A DNA stretch of 64,000 nt from contig NC_092289.1 of NCBI RefSeq assembly GCF_036320965.1, positions 24,601,778-24,665,777 of the forward strand. Direction: 5' to 3'. The stretch's first letter is position 1. Each line of letters starts with the position of its first letter. This document shows, piece after piece, positions 1 through 10,626 of the stretch. This stretch comes from Panulirus ornatus (taxonomy: Eukaryota > Arthropoda > Malacostraca > Decapoda > Palinuridae). Made by a program: the position numbers and the translations under genes. The notes beneath the pieces were generated by a model. It worked only from the letters and a program-made list of their open reading frames with translations. It made no database searches and had not been told where the DNA came from.

Positions 1-138
1 TGAGCATGGTCCAGGGTGAGGATGGCATGGTCCAGGGTGAGGATGGTCCAGGGTGAGGATGGCCCAGGGTGAGGATGGCCCAGGGTGAGGATGGCCCAGG
101 GTGAGGATGGCCCAGGGTGAGGATGGACCAGGGTGGGG
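1..138. repeat. Minisatellite, about 16-bp unit
   Basis: Tandem copies of a unit reading gatggcccagggtgag, with longer variants at the left edge. The array continues beyond the window start, so its true length is unknown. No coding role is visible. Confidence 0.9.
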
Positions 139-291
139 TTCAGACTCTGCCCGCCACAGTAATGACACAGCTGGAGAAACAGTGTAACAAGGTCGGCCAG
201 GAAATAAGTTTTCAGATATTCAAGAAAAAATTTGTACATTCTAGCGTGTATCTTTTTCTGATTTTAAACGTTACTGAAGAGAGCTTCACAT

Positions 292-296
<5 letters not shown>

Positions 297-373
<77 letters not shown>
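297..373. repeat. (GA)n microsatellite
   Basis: An uninterrupted GA dinucleotide run of about 77 bases. The Glu-Arg reading frame through it is a by-product of the repeat. Confidence 0.97.
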
Positions 374-375
<2 letters not shown>

Positions 376-468
376 TGCATCATTAATCAGAGCTTCACCT
401 GCGTTATTACCTGACAATACAATGTGACTTACTAATAAAACTTGACCTTTTTCTCCCACTCGTTAGAA

Positions 469-552
469 AGTTGTTGTCACCCGTCTCAAGTTGTTGTCAC
501 CCGTCTCAAGTTGTTGTCACCCGTCTCAAGTTGTTGTCACCCGTCTCAAGTT
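469..552. repeat. 20-bp minisatellite, 4 copies
   Basis: Four near-identical copies of agttgttgtcacccgtctca in tandem. Confidence 0.95.
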
Positions 553-716
553 GACAGAAAATATTAAATTTTCTTGTCGACAAAAAGTTGAGTTGGTGGC
601 GAACCTTCCGAGTTCACCTTCTGTCTTGCTAGTATGTCAGATGAGTCTCCAGTTATAATTGCCGAGGTGAAAGGTTTTTCAATGTGTTTTTTGACGAATT
701 AGATTCTTGTGAGTTC

Positions 717-1016
717 TGGCGACTGTACGTGTGGGTGCCAGGCCCTAGTGTCGACTGTACGTGTGGGTGCCAGGCCTTAGTGTCGACTGTACGTGTGGGT
801 GCCAGGCCCTAGTTTCGACTGTACGTGTGGGTGCCAGGCCCTAGTGTCGACTGTACGTGTGGGTGCCGGGCCCTAGTGTCGACTGTACGTGTGGGTGCCA
901 GGCCCTAGTGTCGACTGTACGTGTGGGTGCCGGGCCCTAGTGTCGACTGTACGTGTGGGTGCCGGGCCCTAGTGTCGACTGTACGTGTGGGTGCCAGGCC
1001 TTAGTGTCGACTGTAC
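717..1016. repeat. 32-bp minisatellite, about 9 copies
   Basis: The unit begins gactgtacgtgtgggtgcc and repeats every 32 bases. Single-base variants (cagg or cggg, cccta or cctta) mark individual copies. Confidence 0.95.
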
Positions 1017-1018
1017 GA

Positions 1019-1950
1019 TAAGACTTATTTGAAATCATCTCCAGTGTCAGCCAGGCTCAGACATGACCCCGGGGACTGGTTACGACAACTGGGAGACGAA
1101 GGACGGAGCACACCACCTCCCTCATGACGTTAGTGTCGCTACTAGTGAGTAGCGAGGCCAGGGGAAGTAATTGGACACCAGATAAAGTGACCTTTAACGA
1201 CTGGTGTACAAGGGCTGATATTGCAAGACCCACAGATGTTTGTGTAGTTTGCAAGGGAAGGAAGGACTGTTATGATATGGGAGGTTTATGTGCGTCCGAA
1301 GTTATATGTTTAGTATGTCTTCTGGAGGCCAGAGAAACTGTGTGTGCGCCTATAAGTCGATTTGTGTTTGTGTGTCAGTGTAGAAAGAAGAAGGAGGCAG
1401 ACCAGAAGAACAGCGACAGGGGCGCTAGATCCTCTGCTTGGGCTTTACATGCACAGCAAACCTGACTACACCTGTTCACATCAGACCTGGTCACACGTGG
1501 TTATGGCAGGCACTATCTACACCTGTTCATATCATTCTTGGTGACATCAGGCCTGGCCACACTTGATCACTGAGGTTTCATCCGGGACGACACAGGCCAT
1601 CATCACCGATCTCGCTCGGATACGCCACCAGAGCTCATGGCTGTCTCCCAAACAGCCGGGGAAGGAATGCCACTCTGCTCTAATGGCAGGGTAGCCAGTT
1701 GCAGAGGTGGCTGCTTCAACCATCTGCCATGTAAACAGTGGTAAGATGGAACGTTATGATATTGTTGTGGTAATGTGTCAGGGGGCGAGAGCAGATGTCT
1801 ACTTACAGAAATGATTGTTCTTGGGCCTCATGCTTTAGGGCCTGTTAAGGACGCTCAGTTTCTCGGAAGATGGAATTAGACATTAGAGTTACGTGGTGAG
1901 CGTTTAACCTGTGTGCGAGCTATAGTAGCCGTGTTTTGGGCCACATTGCA
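1019..1950. other. No recognised gene
   Basis: Mostly unique sequence. A frame at 1124-1465 (+) encodes 113 residues with nine cysteines crowded in its middle part, but it matches no family I recognise and lacks clear splice context. Positions 1463-1565 hold two loose copies of a cacctgttca-containing unit. Confidence 0.5.
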
Positions 1951-2048
1951 GATATGTGGAGGTAGGTGAAGGTACAACAAGATTATGTGGAGGTAGGTGA
2001 AGGTACAACAAGATTATGTGGAGGTAGGTGAAGGTACAACAAGATTAT
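1951..2048. repeat. 31-bp minisatellite, 3 copies
   Basis: Three tandem copies of a unit beginning tatgtggaggtaggtgaagg. Confidence 0.95.
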
Positions 2049-2900
2049 GTAAGTTTTGTCTATTTTAGGAGAGAAAGCTGAGAAGAAATAGCTGATTACA
2101 GACAGGTATCATTAAGTGTTTGTTTAATCTTGATTAAAAGGAATTGATAGTCTTTGCATTGACACCATATTGTTGTGAGTTCTTCCAACATTCTACAACT
2201 GTACAAGAAATGAAAAAATTTTCCTTTGATGCTGTTAGATTTTTTTCTTTTGCGTTCATACGTTTATTTCCAGTTGGTGATCTGTATCTCATGAAACAAT
2301 TTTCGTATGTTGTTTTGTTTAGGATTTTGAAATTTTTTGTTAAATGTCTTCAGAGTCTGCGTATTTGTAGAAAGTATCTTCATGACAGGTTATTTTTCAG
2401 TGAAATATTTTGTTTTGTTTTCTGAATTTGTTTTAGTTTTGCTTCATCTTTGGCTGATCTGGACTTCAAAATTTAGTCATCAGCAAACTTGAAACTTGTG
2501 GTTATGAGTCGCGTCTGCCTGGGTTGTGAGACTGATCTTTGTGGTTGCCTGTGTCACACCTCTTAGTGTTCCCTGTCTGCAAACTTGTCCTTAAGTTTGT
2601 GCAAATTCAGTTTCCTGTGTCATGAGTTTCAGTTTCAATGAGCGATCTTTTATGTTGTACTTTGTTGAAAGATATTTTGAAAGGAACATTTTATTTCTAA
2701 TCATTTCTTCCAATAATCTTCGTAGAACCAAGTAAGGTTGTAGGAGTTAATCCCAAGTGCATTTCGTATTTTTTTCCAACTTGGTTAAATAAGTCACTGC
2801 TTCCAGTCTTCAACACTTTACCTACTTGTGTCGATTTGTTGACAAATGGGGTGATAGGTATTGTTTGTAGATATAAGTTCTTCCTTTGTTTATACATGCT
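2049..2900. other. No gene seen
   Basis: AT- and T-rich unique sequence. The 93-residue frame at 2144-2425 is Phe-rich, as expected from T-runs, and is not supported as a gene. Confidence 0.5.
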
Positions 2901-3075
2901 CGCTATTTCCCGGATGAGCGAAGTAGCGTCAAGAAGAGATAGCCTTAAAGGGAAAATTCTTCATTTGGCTCCTTGTTCTGTTTCTTTTTTTGAAAGTATT
3001 ATAGGAAGGAAGGATTTCCAGCCTTCCGCTTCCGCCCCTCTTAGTCGCCTTGTACGACACGCAGGAAAAACGGGG
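2901..3075 (-). mobile_element. Short non-autonomous element, diverged copy
   Basis: This is a diverged copy of the short element best seen at 58465-58712, on the opposite strand. Shared landmarks in order are cgctatttcccgg, gcgaagtagcgt, the tttctttttttgaaa tract, ggatttccagcc, ctcttagtcgcc and tacgacacgcagg. The same 5' landmarks occur in the 5' UTR of the LINE at 26480-26579. No Pol III A or B box is evident. Confidence 0.7.
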
Positions 3076-4179
3076 ATAATGACTATTTTGTAAGTAGGAA
3101 GGGTGCAAGGGAGGGCAGTTAGGAGGAAGACGAAATGATGGTAGGCATACAGAGGGAGACACTTTAGAGAGGACGAGAAAGATACAGCAAGGAAGATTGG
3201 AACAAGGGGAGGGGGAGGATGAAGTGGGATGGGAAACTCTTTTTATAAAGAAAATATGTGAAAAAAATGCGATATATCAGGAGTTGTGAGAGTTGGGTAA
3301 GAAAAATGGACGGGAGGCAGCCAGGCGAAGGAAGAGGGAACTTGACTATTTCTCAAAATCCTTGAGCGTCTTCCGTGGAACGAGTCATATTGCATCTTGG
3401 CCGACTCGCTTGCCCGCGTCCCATCCTCGTTCTGGACGGCAAGAAGTCGTCATTTTTTCCTCATAACTCAGAAGTACACGAGACAATACATGGAATTTTG
3501 ATGTATTTAGAAGGCAGGACGCCAAGAATGGCTTTTAATTTAGTCAAATGAATATGTTACGTATGAGCGATGTGGCTTTTTTGGCGCGTCCCTTCATGGT
3601 AAAGTGAGGATATGAAATGTTCTGGTTTGGGTGTTGGTAATGCTGTGGGGGTGGTGGTGTTGCTGTGGTAGTGTTGGTGTTGCTGCTGCTGCTGCTGTTG
3701 TGATGGTGTTGATGATTTGTTTATGGTTTTGTTGCTGCTGCGGTACTGCTAGTGCTGCTGCTGAGGATCTCGAGTGAAAGGGAGGGAGTGTGGTGGGAAT
3801 GATGGTGGAGATTCTTACCGACCCTTTGGATAAGGTTCAGGTGATGGTTAGAAAGGGTTGGGAGGACCAGTGTGGTGTGAGTGTACCTGAAGGGTGGTGG
3901 TGTAAGAGATGACCGATCTTCCCCACTTACGCACCTTTCTAATAACTCGTGATGTCAGGGAGATTAGAAGGAAGACATAGATGTAGAGGAAGACACAGAT
4001 GAGTTCGAGTAAAAGCCAAAGATGTATAGATGTATTTGAGTTCTGGCGCAGGGAGATCAAATCAGCGAGGACTGTATGTAGATACGGTAGCTGGAGGATT
4101 TGATAATGGTATTGACGTGGTCCTTCTTGTTTAGTTTATCATGCAGAGTAACAACGAGAAGCTTGGTTATTGCTGCTGC
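3076..4179. other. No recognised gene; GTT/GCT-rich patch
   Basis: Unique, purine-rich sequence followed by an imperfect trinucleotide-type patch (gttgctgctg, gtggtggtgttg) at about 3640-3765. The 51-bp array starts at its right end. Confidence 0.5.
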
Positions 4180-6016
4180 TACTGATGATGATGATGACGC
4201 TGCTAGTATTGATGGTACTGGTGCTAATGCTGATACTGATGATGATGACGCTGCTAGTATTGATGGTACTGGTGCTAATGCTGATACTGATGATGATGAC
4301 GCTGCTAGTATTGATGGGACTGGTGCTAATGCTGCTACTGATGATGATGACGCTGCTAGTATTGATGGGACTGGTGCTAATGCTGATACTGATGATGATG
4401 ACGCTGCTAGTATTGATGGGACTGGTGCTAATGCTGATACTGATGATGATGACGCTGCTAGTATTGATGGGACTGGTGCTAATGCTGATACTGATGATGA
4501 TGACGCTGCTAGTATTGATGGGACTGGTGCTGCTACTGATGATGATGACGCTGCTAGTATTGATGGTACTGGTGCTAATGCTGATACTGATGATGATGAC
4601 GCTGCTAGTATTGATGGGACTGGTGCTAATGCTGCTACTGATGATGATGACGCTGCTAGTATTGATGGGACTGGTGCTAATGCTGCTACTGATGATGATG
4701 ACGCTGCTAGTATTGATGGGACTGGTGCTAATGCTGCTACTGATGATGATGACGCTGCTAGTATTGATGGGACTGGTGCTAATGCTGATACTGATGATGA
4801 TGACGCTGCTAGTATTGATGGGACTGGTGCTAATGCTGATACTGATGATGATGACGCTGCTAGTATTGATGGGACTGGTGCTAATGCTGCTACTGATGAT
4901 GATGACGCTGCTAGTATTGATGGGACTGGTGCTAATGCTGCTACTGATGATGATGACGCTGCTAGTATTGATGGGACTGGTGCTAATGCTGCTACTGATG
5001 ATGATGACGCTGCTAGTATTGATGGGACTGGTGCTAATGCTGCTACTGATGATGATGACGCTGCTAGTATTGATGGGACTGGTGCTAATGCTGCTACTGA
5101 TGATGATGACGCTGCTAGTATTGATGGGACTGGTGCTAATGCTGATACTGATGATGATGACGCTGCTAGTATTGATGGGACTGGTGCTAATGCTGATACT
5201 GATGATGATGACGCTGCTAGTATTGATGGGACTGGTGCTAATGCTGATACTGATGATGATGACGCTGCTAGTATTGATGGGACTGGTGCTAATGCTGCTA
5301 CTGATGATGATGACGCTGCTAGTATTGATGGGACTGGTGCTAATGCTGATACTGATGATGATGACGCTGCTAGTATTGATGGGACTGGTGCTAATGCTGC
5401 TACTGATGATGATGACGCTGCTAGTATTGATGGGACTGGTGCTAATGCTGATACTGATGATGATGACGCTGCTAGTATTGATGGGACTGGTGCTAATGCT
5501 GATACTGATGATGATGACGCTGCTAGTATTGATGGGACTGGTGCTAATGCTGATACTGATGATGATGACGCTGCTAGTATTGATGGGACTGGTGCTAATG
5601 CTGATACTGATGATGATGACGCTGCTAGTATTGATGGGACTGGTGCTAATGCTGATACTGATGATGATGACGCTGCTAGTATTGATGGGACTGGTGCTAA
5701 TGCTGATACTGATGATGATGACGCTGCTAGTATTGATGGGACTGGTGCTAATGCTGATACTGATGATGATGACGCTGCTAGTATTGATGGGACTGGTGCT
5801 AATGCTGCTACTGATGATGATGACGCTTCTAGTATTGATGGGACTGGTGCTAATGCTGATACTGATGATGATGACGCTGCTAGTATTGATGGGACTGGTG
5901 CTAATGCTGCTACTGATGATGATGACGCTGCTAGTATTGATGGGACTGGTGCTAATGCTGATACTGATGATGATGACGCTGCTAGTATTGATGGGACTGG
6001 TGCTAATGCTGATACT
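4180..6016. repeat. 51-bp minisatellite, 36 copies, two frames open
   Basis: About 36 tandem copies of a 51-bp unit; one landmark is gacgctgctagtattgatgg. Copies differ mainly at one dinucleotide (gctact or gatact) and at ggtact or gggact. Copy 8 is short by 6 bases. Because 51 and 45 are multiples of three, a plus frame from 4100 to 6091 stays open for 663 residues (17-residue repeat with an Asp-Asp-Asp-Asp core) behind a hydrophobic start. A second frame (4170-6044, Met/Leu-rich) is open as well, which argues that openness is a by-product of the unit. I do not call it a gene. Confidence 0.95.
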
Positions 6017-6326
6017 TTTCCATTTTTTTTTCTGTTGTTGCTAGTTCTGCGTCACTGTTTCTACTGCTGCCGCTTACAGTATTACAGGTAATGCCTTTTG
6101 ATTTATTGCTTGTGTTAATTTAGTGCAGCTACGATCGTAGTCCTTCTTTCAGTTCTGCTTACGATGCTCCTGACGTTGTAATTGCTGCTAATGATACTAA
6201 TGCTGTTCATGCTTGCTTCCGTACTGAAGTGTGGTTAGACCCCTCCGTAGGTTGTGACCACTGTTAAGTTAGAACATATTTTAGTACTCATCATGTCTGT
6301 GTGTGGAGAGTGAATATGAGTGTTTT

Positions 6327-6330
<4 letters not shown>
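6017..6330. other. Unique spacer, no gene seen
   Basis: Unique sequence with short tgctgctaatg-like motifs echoing the array to the left. No frame of note. Confidence 0.5.

Positions 6331-6395
<65 letters not shown>
6331..6395. repeat. (TA)n array
   Basis: Pure TA run. Its right edge lies within about 15 bases of the short element at 6411. Confidence 0.97.
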
Positions 6396-6397
<2 letters not shown>

Positions 6398-6410
6398 TTT
6401 CTTTTCTTTC

Positions 6411-6561
6411 ATACTATTCGCCATTTCCCGCGTTAGCGAGGTAGCGTTAAGGACAGAGAACTGGGTCTTTGAGGGAATATCCTCACCTGGCCCCCTTCTC
6501 CGTTCCTTCTTTTGGAAAATTAAAGAAAAAAAAATGAGAGGGGAGGATTTCCAACCCCCCG

Positions 6562-6564
<3 letters not shown>
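6411..6564 (-). mobile_element. Short non-autonomous element, cut off at a (TA)n array
   Basis: This well-preserved copy reads on the plus strand cgccatttcccgcgttagcg, then gaggtagcgttaagg, cacctggccccc, an A-rich stretch and ggaggatttcc. On the minus strand this is the same order as the copy at 58465-58712. Its 5' portion (the cgacacgc landmark) is missing, and the break falls exactly where the next (TA)n array begins. Confidence 0.8.

Positions 6565-6623
<59 letters not shown>
6565..6623. repeat. (TA)n array between two elements
   Basis: TA run separating the 5' break of the short element from the 3' tail of the LINE copy to the right, through a short (TTTA)n stretch. Confidence 0.97.
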
Positions 6624-6626
<3 letters not shown>

Positions 6627-6642
6627 TTATTTATTTATTTCT

Positions 6643-7997
6643 TATACTTTGTCGCTGTCTCCCGCGTTTGCGAGGTAGCGCAAGGAAACAGACGAAAGAA
6701 ATGCCCCCCCCCCCATACACATGTATTTACATACGTCCACACACGCAAATATACATACCTACACAGCTTTCCATGGTTTACCCCAGACGCTTCACATGCC
6801 TTGATTCAATCCACTGACAGCACGTCAACCCCGGTATACCACATCGCTCCAATTCACTCTATTCCTTGCCCTCCTTTCACCCTCCTGCATGTTCAGGCCC
6901 CGATCACACAAAATCTTTTTCACTCCATCTTTCCACCTCCAATTTGGTCTCCCTCTTCCCCCCGTTCCCTCCACCTCCGACACATATATCCTCTTGGTCA
7001 ATCTTTCCTCACTCATTCTCTCCATGTGCCCAAACCACTTCAAAACACCCTCTTCTGCTCTCTCAACCACGCTCTTTTTATTTCCACACATCTCTCTTAC
7101 CCTTACGTTACTCACTCGATCAAACCACCTCACACCACACATTGTCCTCAAACATCTCATTTCCAGCACATCCATCCTCCTGCGCACAACTCTATCCATA
7201 GCCCACGCCTCGCAACCATACAACATTGTTGGAACCACTATTCCTTCAAACATACCCATTTTTGCTTTCCGAGATAATGTTCTCGACTTCCACACATTCT
7301 TCAAGGCCCCCAGAATTTTCGCCCCCTCCCCCACCCTATGATCCACTTCCGCTTCCATGATCCATCCGCTGCCAGATCCACTCCCAGATATCTAAAACAC
7401 TTCACTTCCTCAAGTTTTTCTCCATTCAAACTCACCTCCCAATTGACTTGACCCTCAACCCTACTGTACCTAATAACCTTGCTCTTATTCACATTTACTC
7501 TTAACTTTCTTCTTCCACACACTTTACCAAACTCAGTCACCAGCTTCTGCAGTTTCTCACATGAATCAGCCACCAGCGCTGTATCATCAGCGAACAACAA
7601 CTGACTCACTTCCCAAGCTCTCTCATCCCCAACAGACTTCATACTTGCCCCTCTTTCCAAAACTCTTGCATTTACCTCCCTAACAACCCCATCCATAAAC
7701 AAATTAAACAACCATGGAGGCATCACACGCCCCTGCCACAAACCTACATTCACTGAGAACCAATCACTTTCCTCTCTTCCTACACGTACACATGCCTTAC
7801 ATCCTCGATAAAAAAACTTTTCACTGCTTCTAACAACTTTCCTCCCACACCATATATTCTTAATACCTTCCACAGAGCATCTCTATCAACTCTATCATAT
7901 GCCTTCTCCAGATCCATAAATGCTACATACAAATCCATTTGCTTTTCTAAGTATTTCTCACATACATTCTTCAAAGCAAACACCTGATCCACACATC

Positions 7998-8000
<3 letters not shown>
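6643..8000 (-). mobile_element. RTE-like LINE, 5'-truncated copy 1
   Basis: This minus-strand copy keeps the second half of the ORF and a short 3' UTR ending at 6643 with the family tail (tail landmark cgctacctcgc, end gacaaagtata). Its 5' end breaks off at 8000, inside the region coding for the RT fingers and palm, directly against a (TA)n array. It is nearly identical to the intact copy at 23289-26579 where they overlap, so truncation looks recent. Confidence 0.93.
6825..7998 (-). pseudogene. LINE ORF remnant (RT palm to C-terminus), frameshifted
   Basis: Reading from 7998 downwards, the remnant starts at the RT block containing MDLEKAYDRV. It shifts frame at a lengthened A-run (7810-7816, two bases more than the intact copy), continues through LLFADDTAL with the catalytic Asp pair intact, shifts again near 7359 by a one-base loss, and ends with the conserved C-terminal block and the stop at 6825. 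The RT motif B region carries changes (Arg to Trp, Cys to Arg, Ser to Pro) against the intact copy. It cannot make an active enzyme. Confidence 0.92.

Positions 8001-8062
<62 letters not shown>
8001..8062. repeat. (TA)n array at a LINE 5' break
   Basis: TA run starting at the base where LINE copy 1 is truncated. Confidence 0.97.
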
Positions 8063-8064
<2 letters not shown>

Positions 8065-8156
8065 GCAATGGTAATTGACCAGCTAAATTTGTGTGCGTTT
8101 GGAACTAATGACGAAAAAGCATTTTCTTTCTCCTGCTGCGTTTGTTATCTTGCAAC

Positions 8157-8160
<4 letters not shown>

Positions 8161-8222
<62 letters not shown>
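8161..8222. repeat. (TA)n array at a second LINE 5' break
   Basis: TA run. The sequence immediately to its right is a diverged LINE fragment in the opposite orientation to copy 1. Confidence 0.97.
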
Positions 8223-8226
<4 letters not shown>

Positions 8227-8302
8227 AGGAATGTGTGGAAAGAGAGGTCATTACCTGGGAGGGCGAAAATAAATATACGTGAGGGTATAGTGCTCCCAGA
8301 GA
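8223..8302 (+). mobile_element. Small diverged LINE ORF fragment
   Basis: The plus frame reads [15 protein letters not shown] and then [10 protein letters not shown]. This aligns with LKNVWKSRTLSRKAK and MGMFEGIVVP of the intact LINE ORF. The fragment starts at the end of a (TA)n array and runs into the 29-bp minisatellite. It is the shortest and one of the most diverged LINE pieces in the window. Confidence 0.75.
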
Positions 8303-9909
8303 ATGGTGGGTTCCCGTGGTCATGGTAGTCATGGTGGGTTCCCCGTGGTCATGGTAGTCATGGTGGGTTCCCCGTGGTCATGGTAGTTATGGTGGGTTCC
8401 CCGTGGTCATGGTAGTCATGGTGGGTTCCCGTGGTCATGGTAGTCATGGTGGGTTCCCCGTGGTCATGGTAGTCATGGTGGGTTCCCCGTGGTCATGGTA
8501 GTCATGGTGGGTTCCCCGTGGTCATGGTAGTCATGGTGGGTTCCCCGTGGTCATGGTAGTCATGGTGGGTTCCCCGTGGTCATGGTAGTCACGGTGGTTC
8601 CCCGTGGTCATGGTAGTCACGGTGGGTTCCCCGTGGTCATGGTAGTCATGGTGGGTTCCCGTGGTCATGGTAGTCATGGTGGGTTCCCCGTGGTCATGGT
8701 AGTCATGGTGGGTTCCCCGTGGTCATGGTAGTCATGGTGGGTTCCCCGTGGTCATGGTAGTCATGGTGGGTTCCCCGTGGTCATGGTAGTCATGGTGGGT
8801 TCCCCGTGGTCATGGTAGTCATGGTGGGTTCCCCGTGGTCATGGTAGTCATGGTGGGTTCCCCGTGGTCATGGTAGTCATGGTGGGTTCCCGTGGTCATG
8901 GTGGGTTCCCCGTGGTCATGGTAGTCATGGTGGGTTCCCGTGGTCATGGTAGTCATGGTGGGTTCCCTGTGGTCATGGTAGTCATGGTGGGTTCCCCGTG
9001 GTCATGGTAGTCATGGTGGGTTCCCGTGGTCATGGTAGTCATGGTGGGTTCCCCGTGGTCATGGTAGTCATGGTGGATTCCCGTGGTCATGGTAGTCATG
9101 GTGGGTTCCCGTGGTCATGGTAGTCATGGTGGGTTCCCCGTGGTCATGGTAGTCATGGTGGGTTCCCGTGGTCATGGTAGTCATGGTGGGTTCCCCGTGT
9201 TCATGGTAGTCATGGTGGGTTCCCGTGGTCATGGTAGTCATGGTGGGTTCCCCGTGGTCATGGTGGGTTCCCGTGGTCATGGTAGTCATGGTGGGTTCCC
9301 TGTGGTCATGGTAGTCATGGTGGGTTCCCGTGGTCATGGTAGTCATGGTGGGTTCCCCGTGGTCATGGTAGTCATGGTGGGTTCCCCGTGGTCATGGTAG
9401 TCATGGTGGGTTCCCCGTGGTCATGGTGGGTTCCCCGTGGTCATGGTAGTCATGGTGGGTTCCCTGTGGTCATGGTAGTCATGGTGGGTTCCCCGTGGTC
9501 ATGGTAGTCATGGTGGGTTCCCGTGGTCATGGTAGTCATGGTGGGTTCCCCGTGGTCATGGTAGTCATGGTGGGTTCCCGTGGTCATGGTAGTCATGGTG
9601 GGTTCCCGTGGTCATGGTAGTCATGGTGGGTTCCCCGTGGTCATGGTAGTCATGGTGGGTTCCCGTGGTCATGGTAGTCATGGTGGGTTCCCCGTGGTCA
9701 TGGTGGGTTCCCGTGGTCATGGTAGTCATGGTGGGTTCCCCGTGGTCATGGTAGTCATGGTGGGTTCCCCGTGGTCATGGTAGTCATGGTGGGTTCCCCG
9801 TGGTCATGGTAGTCATGGTGGGTTCCCGTGGTCATGGTAGTCATGGTGGGTTCCCCGTGGTCATGGTAGTCATGGTGGGTTCCCGTGGTCATGGTAGTCA
9901 TGGTGGGTT
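8303..9909. repeat. 29-bp minisatellite, about 55 copies
   Basis: Tandem copies of a unit containing ggtcatggtagtcatggtgg and gttccccgt. Lengths mix 29 and 28 bases (ccccg or cccg), and shorter units lack the tagtcatgg part, so no frame stays open through the array. Confidence 0.96.
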
Positions 9910-10560
9910 TCAGTTTGGTATGTTTGATGAACTTTTGCTCAGGTTTGGTTCATTTGTAAGGGTTTTGGTTCTTTGTTAGACATACTTGATTAGACGTCAT
10001 CAAACTTTAATTCAGGCTCAGTGGGATGACAGTGATGAGATGTGATAAGGTTTTCTTGAAGATGATGTGCTAAATCATCATGGCCACTACCATTTGTTGG
10101 CTAGGAAGTATCTACTTTGAAAATCCAGGAGATGTAAATTTGCACCAGCAGTAGAACATTCCAGCTGGTGTTCATCCACCTGGCTGACCAGTATAGTGGC
10201 ATCATTTCGGCGGAAGGACCAGCAGGTGAATGTTTTCCTGGTGACAATGTATGAGAGTGAAGCCTTCACACATCTTACTACAGACAAGCCGGTTGGTTAT
10301 ACGTTAGCCAGCCGACGAGGCAGCCGCTGAGGTGTCATAAGATAGAGGACCAGAAGGGTTCTGAGACACATGCAAGATATGCTACCGATGGTTCACCTGC
10401 CACACACCATGACTTGGGTGAAGCTGGTAGACTAGACCCAGTAAAATGGGGTTGAACACTCCATGTACACCTTATTGGACCTCCTACGTACCTGATGATG
10501 ATGGCAGGAAGTGAACTTATGTTGCTAGAGGCGCTTCGTTTGTTGATTAACAGCTTAAAC

Positions 10561-10563
<3 letters not shown>
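9910..10563. other. No gene seen
   Basis: Unique sequence of mixed composition with only short frames (under 80 residues) and no recognisable motif. Confidence 0.5.

Positions 10564-10624
<61 letters not shown>
10564..10624. repeat. (CT)n microsatellite
   Basis: Uninterrupted CT run of about 60 bases. Confidence 0.97.

Positions 10625-10626
<2 letters not shown>

Noticed and set aside
1124..1465. Cysteine-rich 113-residue frame as a zinc-finger protein
   Set aside because: The cysteine spacing fits no finger type I know, and the TG-rich DNA favours Cys and Val codons.
4100..6091. 663-residue frame as a gene
   Set aside because: It exists because a 51-base unit keeps any open frame open, and another frame is equally open. 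Kept as a repeat and flagged for testing.
6303..7277. 324-residue frame with a Tyr-Ile stretch
   Set aside because: It joins (TA)n arrays, a short element and the antisense of the LINE; no real protein is indicated.
8303..9909. Array that might be taken for a CRISPR locus
   Set aside because: Units follow each other without unique spacers, no cas genes are near, and the DNA is eukaryotic. It is a minisatellite; the same holds for the other arrays.
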